Origin: Archaeoglobaceae archaeon
Lineage (GTDB): Archaea; Halobacteriota; Archaeoglobi; Archaeoglobales; Archaeoglobaceae
Assembly (NCBI GenBank): GCA_026986375.1
Contig: JALSOQ010000009.1
Location: 1-64,000, forward strand
Direction: 5' to 3'
DNA: 64,000 bases
In this document: one piece after another, positions 16,487-23,699 of the stretch
How positions within the stretch are numbered: the first letter of the stretch is position 1
Layout of the letters: each line of letters begins with the position of its first letter
The notes under the pieces: generated by a model
Database searches by the model: none
The model's input: only the letters and a program-made list of their open reading frames with translations
What the model was told of the DNA's origin: nothing
Position numbers and translations under genes: made by a program

Positions 16487-17857
16487 ATGCGCGAAATGCT
16501 GAGGAGGGCGAGGGAAATAGCGGAGGTGATAGGGAAGCACGATGAGGCGATCGTCGTAACTCACATCGACGCCGACGGGATCACGTCGGGAGCTATAGCC
16601 ATTGAATCGCTGAGGAGGGCGGGGATAGAGGGGGACATATACTTCGTGAAAAACTTGGATTCCGAATTTCTGGAGAAGATTGCGAATGCCAACGGATTCG
16701 TGTGGTTCACAGATCTGGGTAGCGGATCGCTCGATATCATACTCAAGCTGGACATAGACTGCGTAATAACCGATCACCACACTCCCGCGAACTGCCACTA
16801 CAGATACCAGTTAAATCCCCACGACTTCGGATACGACGGGGCATACGACCTCTGCGGGGCCACCACAACGTATCTCGTCGCCAAGTGCTTGGGATTAAAC
16901 TACGATCTCGTTTCCATCGCCATCGTAGGTGCAGTGGGGGACCTTCAGGATTCGAGGGAGGGGAGACTGATCGGATTGAACCGCAGTATTTTGAAGGAAG
17001 CAGTGGAGGGAAGATTCATCGAAGTGGTTAAGGATCTGAGGTTCTTCGGAAAGCAGACCCGCCCGGTCTATAAGATGCTCGAATACACGTTCGATCCCTA
17101 CCTTCCGGGAATAAGCGGGAACGAGAGGGGTGCCATAGAATTCTTCGAGAGCTTGGGGATTCCGCTGAAGGATGGGGATGCGTGGAGGAGGTGGATAGAT
17201 TTAACGCCGGAAGAGAAGAGAACAGTCGTTTCCGAGCTCGTTAGGATTTGCGTGGAGGCCGGGATGCCCGTAAACGTGATAAAGAGGCTCGTTGGGGAAA
17301 CATACATCCTCCTGCATGAGGAGGAGGGAACGGAATTGAGGGATGCGATGGAATATTCGACGTTGCTGAACGCGACTGCGAGATACGGCTACTGCGACGT
17401 TGGACTGAAAGTTTGTTTGGGAGATAGGGGGGAAGCTTTCAGGAAGGCGAAAAGCCTTCTGAGAAATCACAGGAGGAACCTCTCCGACGGGATTAAGCTC
17501 GTGGACGAGATAGGAATAGTGGAGCTTGAGAACGTCCAATACTTCCACGCGGGAAACGAAATTCTGGATACGATAGTTGGAATAGTGGCTGGGATGTGCT
17601 TTTCCAAGGCGAATCTGAACAAGCCCATAGTAGCTTTCGCATACTGCGAGGACGGAGTTAAGGTTTCCGCGAGAGCGACGCAGAGATTAGTTGAGAGGGG
17701 AGTCCATCTGGCCGAGGCGATAAAAGAAGCGTGCAAAAAGGTTGGAGGTCAGGGTGGAGGACACAGCATCGCCGCCGGAGCTACTATTCCTAAGGGGACG
17801 GAGGAGGAATTTTTGAGAGAGCTGGATAGGATCATTGGGAAACAGCTTGGTAGATGA
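16487..17857 (+). CDS. RecJ-like DHH single-strand nuclease
   Basis: 456 residues. DHH phosphoesterase motifs: THIDADGITSG (about residues 24-34), FTDLGSG, the DHH triad DHHTPANCH (about 95-103), and the DHHA1 C-terminal motif GGQGGGHSIAAGA (split as GGQGGGH, SIAAGA; about 425). This is the archaeal RecJ/GAN type associated with the CMG helicase and with repair. ATG 16487 is preceded by GGAGTGAT, and the gene is divergent from the zinc-ribbon gene. Confidence 0.93.
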   Translation: MREMLRRAREIAEVIGKHDEAIVVTHIDADGITSGAIAIESLRRAGIEGDIYFVKNLDSEFLEKIANANGFVWFTDLGSGSLDIILKLDIDCVITDHHTPANCHYRYQLNPHDFGYDGAYDLCGATTTYLVAKCLGLNYDLVSIAIVGAVGDLQDSREGRLIGLNRSILKEAVEGRFIEVVKDLRFFGKQTRPVYKMLEYTFDPYLPGISGNERGAIEFFESLGIPLKDGDAWRRWIDLTPEEKRTVVSELVRICVEAGMPVNVIKRLVGETYILLHEEEGTELRDAMEYSTLLNATARYGYCDVGLKVCLGDRGEAFRKAKSLLRNHRRNLSDGIKLVDEIGIVELENVQYFHAGNEILDTIVGIVAGMCFSKANLNKPIVAFAYCEDGVKVSARATQRLVERGVHLAEAIKEACKKVGGQGGGHSIAAGATIPKGTEEEFLRELDRIIGKQLGR

Positions 17858-18383
17858 CCCCGTCTCTGTATTCCAGTTCCATGACCCTTGGGGAGTAGTG
17901 TAAGATCGGCACCAGAACGACCTTATCGCTTCCCACCCTCTTCAACTTAAAAACCGCGTCGAATAAGGCGGAAATCAAAAGCTCGTCCCTCCTGTCCTGA
18001 GCTTCGTCTATGAGCATGCAGAGCAACCTCTTAGTCGAGTTTAGAAGTCTTACGAGGAACGTATGTATTTTTTTGATGCCGTGGTGCATTATCAACTCCG
18101 AAAGGCAGGAGATTATAACGCACGCTTTTTCCAAGCTTTCCTCGTGAATTTTGAGGCTTATCTCGTTCAGATTCAGAGGATCGACGACGTTTCCCGTCTT
18201 AGAGTGAAATCCGAAAACCTTGGCTTTTCCCCTATACGAGTTCGCGTTCAAAATCTTTGACGGAAGATATGTGTTGGAGGATACCCAAACTATAACGTCA
18301 AAATCCAAAGCCAGCTTCGCGAGCAACGACAGACCCTCTACTCCCAACTCGGATACAAGAAGAATCTTATCTTCCTTGAACAT
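17832..18383 (-). CDS. KaiC-like protein lacking a P-loop
   Basis: 183 residues, soluble. The middle part (CVIISCLSELIMHHGIKKIH, then FLVRLLNSTKRLLCMLID) has the look of the Walker B strand and following helices of KaiC/RadA-like proteins. No GxxxxGK[ST] P-loop exists at the N-terminus (MFKEDKILLVSELGVEGLSL instead). It may be an ATPase-dead regulatory paralogue of the KaiC family; this is an inference from pattern only. It overlaps the RecJ-like gene end by 26 bp and is divergent from the winged-helix gene at 18479. Confidence 0.55.
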   Translation of the reverse strand: MFKEDKILLVSELGVEGLSLLAKLALDFDVIVWVSSNTYLPSKILNANSYRGKAKVFGFHSKTGNVVDPLNLNEISLKIHEESLEKACVIISCLSELIMHHGIKKIHTFLVRLLNSTKRLLCMLIDEAQDRRDELLISALFDAVFKLKRVGSDKVVLVPILHYSPRVMELEYRDGVIYQAVSQ

Positions 18384-18478
18384 GACGACACCTTAGGAAG
18401 TAGTTTAGGATTAATCGTTGAAATACCTATCGCTATTGATGAAAAACGATTTCAATTAAGCATTTTAGAATTACTACT

Positions 18479-18733
18479 ATGCCGGAGAATGTAAGAGATA
18501 GGGAGCATCACGAGAGGCTCTTCAAGGCTTCCATGAACCCTATAAGAAGGAAGATCGTAGCTTGCATCGGAATTCACGGAAAAACGAGAGAAGAGATTAA
18601 AGAAGAGCTCGGCCTCTCTGATTTCCAGCTTAAGTTCAATTTGGACTGGCTCATAGCCAACGGATTCGTGGTTGAGAAAGATGGAAAGCTCAGACTTACG
18701 GAAGACGGCATAGAACTGCTCGAAGCTGGATGA
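18479..18733 (+). CDS. Small winged-helix DNA-binding protein
   Basis: 84 residues. Helix-turn-helix in the pattern PIRRKIVACIGIHGKTREEI, KEELGLSDFQLKFNLDWL, then a wing (VVEKDGKLRLTEDGIELL). It resembles ArsR/MarR-like archaeal regulators and is DNA-binding only, with no ligand domain. Its position 85 bp upstream of modA, in the same direction, makes control of molybdate uptake one possibility; no operator site was identified. Confidence 0.85.
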   Translation: MPENVRDREHHERLFKASMNPIRRKIVACIGIHGKTREEIKEELGLSDFQLKFNLDWLIANGFVVEKDGKLRLTEDGIELLEAG

Positions 18734-18817
18734 ATTATGATTATTTATGATTTTTTGTTAAAGTTATTCTACTAAATCGTAAAATAATTTATATATTTTG
18801 TCAAGCTCTGGCACGTT

Positions 18818-19585
18818 ATGAGGTTTTGGTTTGGTATCGTGCTGATAGTTTTGACCTCTGTTCTCTTAGGCTGTTCTCAAAAGGCCGAAACCGGAAAGGT
18901 AATCCACGTTTACTGCGGTGCGGGGATGAGAAAGCCGATGGACAAGATAGCGAAGGAGTTCGAGAAGGAATATGGGGTCAAGGTTCTCTGCGATTACGCC
19001 GGAAGCGGTTACCTTTTGGCCAAGATAGAGGCGACGAAGAGCGGGGACATATTCATGCCCGGAGACTACATTTACGTGAAGAAGTTGCTCGACAAGGGGG
19101 ATATAATCGAATACAAGAATTTTACGAAGCACATACCGGTAATAGTCGTTCCAAAGGGTAATCCGAAGCACATAACCTGCTTCGAGGATCTCGCCAAGCC
19201 GGGGGTCAGGTTGGCGGTGGGGGACGAGAACATAGCGATAGGTGTTGCGCTGAAGAAGATACTCGCGAAGGCCGAGAAGTATCATCCCGGGATTGGCGAG
19301 GAGATAATGAAGAACGTCGTCGTTAAGGGAGCCACCGTTAAGCAGGTTCTGCTGTATGCGATAGAGGGTCAGGTGGATGCGGCCATAGTCTGGAGGGCCG
19401 ATGCGCTCGAAAACAAGGACAAGGTGGAAATAATTCTGATAAACGAAAGCTACAACGTTATAAAGACTGTTCCTATCGCGATACTGAAGTTTACGAAGGA
19501 CGAAGAATTGGCCAAGAAGTTCTGCGACTTCGTGCTTACTAAGGGGAGGAAGATATTCGAAAAGCACGGATTCGTAGTCCTATGA
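18818..19585 (+). CDS. modA: Molybdate/tungstate-binding lipoprotein
   Basis: 255 residues. A signal peptide ends in a lipobox (VLLGCSQK), so the protein is likely membrane-anchored on the outer face. ModA-type binding protein: YCGAGMRKPMDKIAKEF and YAGSGYLLAKIEATKSGD mark the oxyanion site residues, followed by GDENIAIGVALKKIL and DAAIVWRADAL. It delivers molybdate or tungstate to ModBC. A TATA-like AATTTATATAT (about 18786-18796) lies about 25 nt upstream of the ATG, giving a leaderless mRNA. The stop overlaps the modB start (ATGA). Confidence 0.93.
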   Translation: MRFWFGIVLIVLTSVLLGCSQKAETGKVIHVYCGAGMRKPMDKIAKEFEKEYGVKVLCDYAGSGYLLAKIEATKSGDIFMPGDYIYVKKLLDKGDIIEYKNFTKHIPVIVVPKGNPKHITCFEDLAKPGVRLAVGDENIAIGVALKKILAKAEKYHPGIGEEIMKNVVVKGATVKQVLLYAIEGQVDAAIVWRADALENKDKVEIILINESYNVIKTVPIAILKFTKDEELAKKFCDFVLTKGRKIFEKHGFVVL

Positions 19586-20346
19586 GGGCCTTAGCCTCTT
19601 TGGCTCTTGCTTTTTTTATATTCGCCGTCCTTTCGGTAGTCCTTTCGATAGCCGGGAAGATATCCCCCCAAGTCCTTCAAACCGCGTTTAGCTCCGAGGA
19701 AGTTCAGTTCGCAATATCTTTAAGCCTGAGATCGGCGTTAGTGGCCACACTATTCGCCCTACTCGTAGGAGTCCCTTCCGCATACGCTCTGGCGAGGTTC
19801 GAGTTCAGAGGAAAGGAGGTGCTCGACAGCCTGATAGATCTGCCGGTAGTTCTTCCTCCTCTGATTACGGGTTTCGGACTACTTATTTTCTTCGGAGAGA
19901 CCGAAATAGGAAAGTTCGTAACGGAGCACCTCGTTAGAGTCGTTTTCACGCCATACGGAATAATAGTAGCACAGTTCTTCGTCGCCACGCCTTTCGTTGT
20001 CAGAACCACGAGGGCGGTTTTCGAGAGCATAGATCCGAAATACGAACTCGTCGCCCAGAGCTTGGGTTCGAGCAGGTTCGAGAGTTTCTTGAGGGTGACG
20101 CTCCCGATGGCGAAGAAGGGGATTTTGGCCGGAGCAATACTCGCTTGGGCGAGGTGCATGGGTGAGTTCGGTGCGACTCTGATGCTCGCCGGAGCGACTA
20201 AGATGAGGACGGAAACACTCCCAATTGCGGTGTTTCTGAACATATCCGTCGGAAACATAGAACTCGCACTCGCGATAGCCTTCATAATGCTCGTAGTGGC
20301 GATTCTAACGATCCTTTCGATAAAAACCGTCGCGAGGCTGAAGTAA
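19582..20346 (+). CDS. modB: Molybdate ABC transporter permease
   Basis: 254 residues, about six membrane helices. The EAA loop (AQSLGSSRFESFLRVTLPMAKKG, within residues 152-175) is the contact site for the ATPase, and LPVVLPPLITGFGLL is typical of ModB/WtpB. It overlaps modA by four bases, so translation is coupled. A/T and poly-T runs after the stop (20346-20366) form a likely terminator, which separates it from modC. Confidence 0.93.
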   Translation: MRALASLALAFFIFAVLSVVLSIAGKISPQVLQTAFSSEEVQFAISLSLRSALVATLFALLVGVPSAYALARFEFRGKEVLDSLIDLPVVLPPLITGFGLLIFFGETEIGKFVTEHLVRVVFTPYGIIVAQFFVATPFVVRTTRAVFESIDPKYELVAQSLGSSRFESFLRVTLPMAKKGILAGAILAWARCMGEFGATLMLAGATKMRTETLPIAVFLNISVGNIELALAIAFIMLVVAILTILSIKTVARLK

Positions 20347-20367
20347 TTTTTTAAAAAATAAAAAAAC

Positions 20368-20442
20368 TCAACCCTCTTCGAGCCACCAGTCTTCAACCGG
20401 AATGAACGTGACCATCTCGACCCAAACCTCTCCTTCCTCCAT
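20368..20442 (-). CDS. Possible 24-residue protein or gene remnant
   Basis: Minus-strand ORF starting MEEGEVWVEMVTF and ending VEDWWLEEG. The frame stays open about 21 codons upstream without a start (reading ...NRDTAPKGS before the Met), so the real product could be longer, or this is the 3' end of a damaged gene. Composition (acidic, Trp-rich, no AT bias) looks coding. It is convergent with modB. No family recognised. Confidence 0.35.
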   Translation of the reverse strand: MEEGEVWVEMVTFIPVEDWWLEEG

Positions 20443-20583
20443 ACTCCCTTTTGGAGCTGTATCCCTATTTAACTGTGATTGAGATCCGATGTGACCGTTT
20501 AAGATACCTTCTCACTCTTTTTCATAAAAATTATGAATAATTATAAATTAGAATTATAAATCGGACATTCGCACGATTTAAAA

Positions 20584-21639
20584 ATGCTCGTAATCGAAAA
20601 TCTCAGGAAGAAGTTGGAGAACTTCATGCTCGAAATCGAAAGGCTCGAAGTTGGGGATGGGGAATACTTCGTGTTCTTGGGATCGAGCGGTGCGGGAAAG
20701 ACGACGTTGCTCGAAATCATAGCCGGATTTAGGAAGCCCGATTCCGGAAGAATAATTTTAGACGGCGAAGACGTGACGAACAAGTCGATAAACGAGCGAA
20801 AAATCGTGATGTGCCACGGGAGGTATCTCTTTCCCAACATGAGCGTCGAGGAGAACATAGGATACGGAATTAGGGGAGGTAGCAGGAAGGAGAAGGTTAG
20901 GGAAGTTGCGAGGATGCTCGGAATAGAGCATCTGCTTAAGAGAAAGCCCGACACGCTCAGCATGGGAGAACAGCAGAGGGTGGCACTTGCAAGAGCTCTG
21001 GCGGTGGAGCCGAAGGTTATACTGCTCGACGAACCGCTGAACTCGTTGGACAGACTAACGCACGAGAGTCTTCTGCTAGAACTGAAGAGAATTCACGAAA
21101 AAACGGAAACTACTTTCGTTCACGTAACCCACGACTTCATAGAGGCGATATCTCTCGCGGAGAGAATGGCCGTTCTGAGGTATGGGAAGATAGAGCAGTG
21201 CGGTAGCGTGGACGAAATCCTAAGGAATCCGAAAAACCTTTTCGTAGCGAAGTTCGTAGGAGTCAAGAACCTGCTCAAAGGGAGGATAGTTAGGGAGAAC
21301 GGACGCTACGTTTTCGAAGGAGGGTTGAGGATAGTCCTCGACGGAACGCACGAATGCGGTAATGTAGTGTTGGGAATCCGTCCCGAGGATGTTCTGATAA
21401 TAAGCAGTAGCAACTGCAAATTTAGGAGCGAGAACGTGTTCGAAGCGGAGGTCTTGGACGTGTACCCCCTGACGCTTTCCACAGTCAGAGTCGTGCTGGA
21501 TGTGAACGGAATAGAGCTCGTCGCGGAAACGATAAAGTCTAAGGCGATAAGAATGGGGTTGAAGAGGGGAGATACAGTAACGATATGCGTGATGTCTGCG
21601 ATTCCCGTAGCGGAACGTTTATATCCTCCCGTATCCTAA
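20584..21639 (+). CDS. modC: Molybdate ABC transporter ATPase
   Basis: 351 residues. Walker A GSSGAGKTT (about 37-45), signature LSMGEQQRVALARAL (about 124-138), Walker B VILLDEPLN and the switch histidine in HVTHD. The C-terminal about 130 residues form a TOBE/MOP-like regulatory domain (GNVVLGIRPEDVLI). It powers ModAB uptake. It is unusual in being about 240 bp from modB behind a terminator-like run. The C-terminal codons carry the TATA box of the downstream H/ACA RNA candidate. Confidence 0.93.
   Translation: MLVIENLRKKLENFMLEIERLEVGDGEYFVFLGSSGAGKTTLLEIIAGFRKPDSGRIILDGEDVTNKSINERKIVMCHGRYLFPNMSVEENIGYGIRGGSRKEKVREVARMLGIEHLLKRKPDTLSMGEQQRVALARALAVEPKVILLDEPLNSLDRLTHESLLLELKRIHEKTETTFVHVTHDFIEAISLAERMAVLRYGKIEQCGSVDEILRNPKNLFVAKFVGVKNLLKGRIVRENGRYVFEGGLRIVLDGTHECGNVVLGIRPEDVLIISSSNCKFRSENVFEAEVLDVYPLTLSTVRVVLDVNGIELVAETIKSKAIRMGLKRGDTVTICVMSAIPVAERLYPPVS
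21615..21626 (+). promoter_or_regulatory. TATA box inside modC 3' end
   Basis: ACGTTTATATCC overlaps the last codons of modC and lies about 25 nt before the first base of the H/ACA hairpin at 21647. Spacing supports an RNA promoter rather than chance. Confidence 0.45.
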
Positions 21640-21646
21640 GATGTCA

Positions 21647-21707
21647 GGGTCGCATGGGGGTTAGGCTCCGACTTCGGAATGAGGGGCCGATACGGGCGAC
21701 CCGCACA
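21647..21707 (+). ncRNA. H/ACA guide RNA candidate
   Basis: The lower stem GGGTCGC (21647-21653) pairs with GCGACCC (21696-21702). The left pocket is ATGGGGGTTA and the right pocket GATACGG. The upper stem GGCTCC (21664-21669) pairs with GGGGCC (21683-21688, one G-U). Its loop contains GA...TGA, the archaeal K-loop. The ACA box is at 21705-21707, 16 nt after the upper stem, inside the canonical 14-16 nt window. A TATA box lies about 25 nt upstream. Five bases later a C/D box RNA begins, so both may come from one transcript. The predicted target form CCGUAUC-UN-UAACCCC was not matched here. Confidence 0.72.
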
Positions 21708-21710
21708 AAC

Positions 21711-21764
21711 CGATGATGTAGCTGGTGAGCTTCTGAGAAATGATGAAAGGATGGCTGTCTGAGG
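21711..21764 (+). ncRNA. C/D box methylation guide RNA candidate
   Basis: C box ATGATGT (21713-21719, last base off consensus), guide of 13 nt, D' box CTGA (21733-21736), C' box ATGATGA (21740-21746), guide of 12 nt (AAGGATGGCTGT), D box CTGA (21759-21762). Spacings are right for archaeal C/D RNPs (L7Ae, Nop5, fibrillarin). It lies between the H/ACA candidate and the end of cofD. Predicted paired targets are ACAGCCAUCCUU for D and AAGCUCACCAGCU for D'. Confidence 0.68.
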
Positions 21765-21768
21765 ATCT

Positions 21769-22671
21769 TTACATAATTTCCAGCAAAAATTCTGCCAGAT
21801 TCTTTGCATCATTTTTATCTCTCATGATGATATCGGTCGCTAAGACTTCTATTCCATCATACTCTCCTGCAAAATCCGTATCCGAGCAGTGAACGACGAG
21901 GACATCTAAAAAATCAGCATAAACGTCCGCAACTCCTAAAGGAGAGACGTCGAATCCCTTCGCCTTCATGAACTTTCCGGCCGGCCCGCTTACGGGCTTA
22001 TTCCCTATAATGGGCGATACGGCAACGACCTTCTTTCGCCTTAACCTTTCCTTTACCCCTTTAACCGAAACGATCGGCATTATACTCGTGATCGGGTTAC
22101 TCGGGCCGATTATAATACCATCACACTTCTCTAAAGCCTTAATCACGTCATCCGTAGCCTTAGCATTCTCAATTCCTTTAAAATATACGTCCAGAACGTC
22201 CGGCTCACCCCTACGCTTGACCCAGAACTCTTGGAAGTGCATCTCCCCCTCGGGAGTTACTACGATCGTTGCGACCTCCTCCTCGCACATCGGCAACACT
22301 TCCGCCTTAACTCCGAAAGCGTTCTTCAGAATCCTCGTAGCTTCCGTCAGCGTGTGGCCTCGTCTAAGCAATTCCGAACGAAATATGTGCGTCGCTCTGT
22401 CCAGATCTCCTATCACCATGAACTCGTCCCATCCGAGCTTCCTTAATTGCTCGTGCGTTCTGAACGTATCCCCCCTTATCCCCCACCACCTTTCCTCGTC
22501 TATGATGTCCGCTAAAGCGTAAATCACGGAATCTATGTCCGGACAGAGCTTGTTTCCAGAAATCCAGATGTCCTCGGCCGTGTTCACTATGACCGCGAAA
22601 TCGTCAACGATCTCTTTCAACCCCCTCAAAAGCTTCGGAGTTCCGGTTCCTCCTGAAAGAATTGTTATCAA
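21769..22671 (-). CDS. cofD: 2-phospho-L-lactate transferase (F420)
   Basis: 300 residues. The N-terminus [20 protein letters not shown] is the CofD/YvcK-type nucleotide-binding motif. Other family marks are [39 protein letters not shown] and [13 protein letters not shown]. It makes dehydro-F420-0 or F420-0 from Fo, giving the deazaflavin cofactor used by Archaeoglobus-type sulfate reducers. Overlaps map by four bases (ATG inside the map stop region), so the two are coupled. Confidence 0.95.
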   Translation of the reverse strand: MITILSGGTGTPKLLRGLKEIVDDFAVIVNTAEDIWISGNKLCPDIDSVIYALADIIDEERWWGIRGDTFRTHEQLRKLGWDEFMVIGDLDRATHIFRSELLRRGHTLTEATRILKNAFGVKAEVLPMCEEEVATIVVTPEGEMHFQEFWVKRRGEPDVLDVYFKGIENAKATDDVIKALEKCDGIIIGPSNPITSIMPIVSVKGVKERLRRKKVVAVSPIIGNKPVSGPAGKFMKAKGFDVSPLGVADVYADFLDVLVVHCSDTDFAGEYDGIEVLATDIIMRDKNDAKNLAEFLLEIM

Positions 22672-23525
22672 GTTATCACCCTCGCCCCGTTTTCCTCGAC
22701 TATTACAGTATGTTCCGCTTGGCTTACGAGTCCCTTCGAAACTTCGGTGAGCACGGGATACGCCCTAAGAATACCCTCCCTCACGAGCTTCGCGAGGATT
22801 ATTTCCGAAACTTTCACCCACCTCTTCGCAAACGGCAACGTTTTGTATTTTTTCAGAATCTCCTCAACGAGCACCCTCGCCTGCCTCATCCTGACGGGCT
22901 TCAACGCTATCAGAGAGTATATCTCGCACTCCCCCCTCTCGGTAACTTTCCCAACACCGTTCGTCACGAAGGGCTCTATCGCTATCACCATCCCTTCCTT
23001 AAGCTCGACACCCTTCTCCACTCTGAAGTTGTATATCGTAGGAGGTGCATGGGCGAGGTAGTGATCCAAGCCGTGTCCGGTTAGGTTGAAGACGGGCTTG
23101 AATCCGAATTCGGTTATGGTTTCGTATATCGCGTTGCTGATCTCAGCCGTATTCACTCCGGCGTGAACGACCTCTATCGCTTTCCTGAGAGCCTCTTCTG
23201 CCGCCTTAACGAGATTTTCGTGATCCCCTAAATCGACCGTCACAGCCGTATCCGCTATGTAGCCGTCGACGTGCACGCCTATGTCGAGCTTCACTATGTC
23301 CCCTTCCTTAAAAACCCTCTCGTCGTTCGCCTTGGGTGTGAAGTGGGCTGCGTCGCTGTTTACGGATATGTTGCACGGAAAAGCCGGCTTTCCTCCCAGT
23401 TCCCTGATTCTGCTTTCAACGAACTCCGCAACATCCAAAAGCTTTACTCCCGGCTTTATCAGCTTTACGGCCTCTTCCCTAACCTGTTTAGCTATTTTTC
23501 CTGCCTCCAAATATTTTTCGAGCAT
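22668..23525 (-). CDS. map: Methionine aminopeptidase, type II
   Basis: 285 residues. The metal ligands of the pita-bread fold are visible: [16 protein letters not shown] (two Asp), [10 protein letters not shown] (His), EPF (Glu) and [11 protein letters not shown] (Glu). The insert after the second Asp region marks type II. It removes the initiator methionine from new proteins. It is upstream of cofD in one operon, and its promoter region faces the minus-strand C/D RNA candidate. Confidence 0.95.
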   Translation of the reverse strand: MLEKYLEAGKIAKQVREEAVKLIKPGVKLLDVAEFVESRIRELGGKPAFPCNISVNSDAAHFTPKANDERVFKEGDIVKLDIGVHVDGYIADTAVTVDLGDHENLVKAAEEALRKAIEVVHAGVNTAEISNAIYETITEFGFKPVFNLTGHGLDHYLAHAPPTIYNFRVEKGVELKEGMVIAIEPFVTNGVGKVTERGECEIYSLIALKPVRMRQARVLVEEILKKYKTLPFAKRWVKVSEIILAKLVREGILRAYPVLTEVSKGLVSQAEHTVIVEENGARVIT

Positions 23526-23558
23526 CGGGAAAATTTCGATCTCTGGAAGATATAGTTT

Positions 23559-23612
23559 GCTCAGAGGCGGAACATATCATCACGAATCAGTGCGTTGGCC
23601 CCTCATCATCGC
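23559..23612 (-). ncRNA. C/D box methylation guide RNA candidate
   Basis: On the minus strand: C box ATGATGA (23603-23609), 12-nt guide GGGGCCAACGCA, D' box CTGA (23587-23590), three-base spacer, C' box GTGATGA (23577-23583), 12-nt guide TATGTTCCGCCT, D box CTGA (23561-23564). All four boxes are consensus and both guides are exactly 12 nt, the ideal archaeal layout. It sits just upstream of map and is head-to-head with a second C/D candidate on the plus strand. Predicted targets are AGGCGGAACAUA (D) and UGCGUUGGCCCC (D'). Confidence 0.82.
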
Positions 23613-23648
23613 CAAGGATATATCGTCGGATGTAAAAAAATAGGGTTG

Positions 23649-23699
23649 CGATGATGAGAGCGAGCCGCTGAACGGTGATGAACTTTACCACTACTGAGC
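23649..23699 (+). ncRNA. C/D box methylation guide RNA candidate
   Basis: C box ATGATGA (23651-23657), 10-nt guide, D' box CTGA (23668-23671), C' box GTGATGA (23675-23681), 12-nt guide ACTTTACCACTA, D box CTGA (23694-23697). The D' guide is a little short. A TATA-like GGATATATCG (23616-23625) is about 25 nt upstream of the expected 5' end. The D end overlaps the last codons of the convergent secreted-protein gene. The D guide predicts target UAGUGGUAAAGU, a sequence like a tRNA D-loop. Confidence 0.72.
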
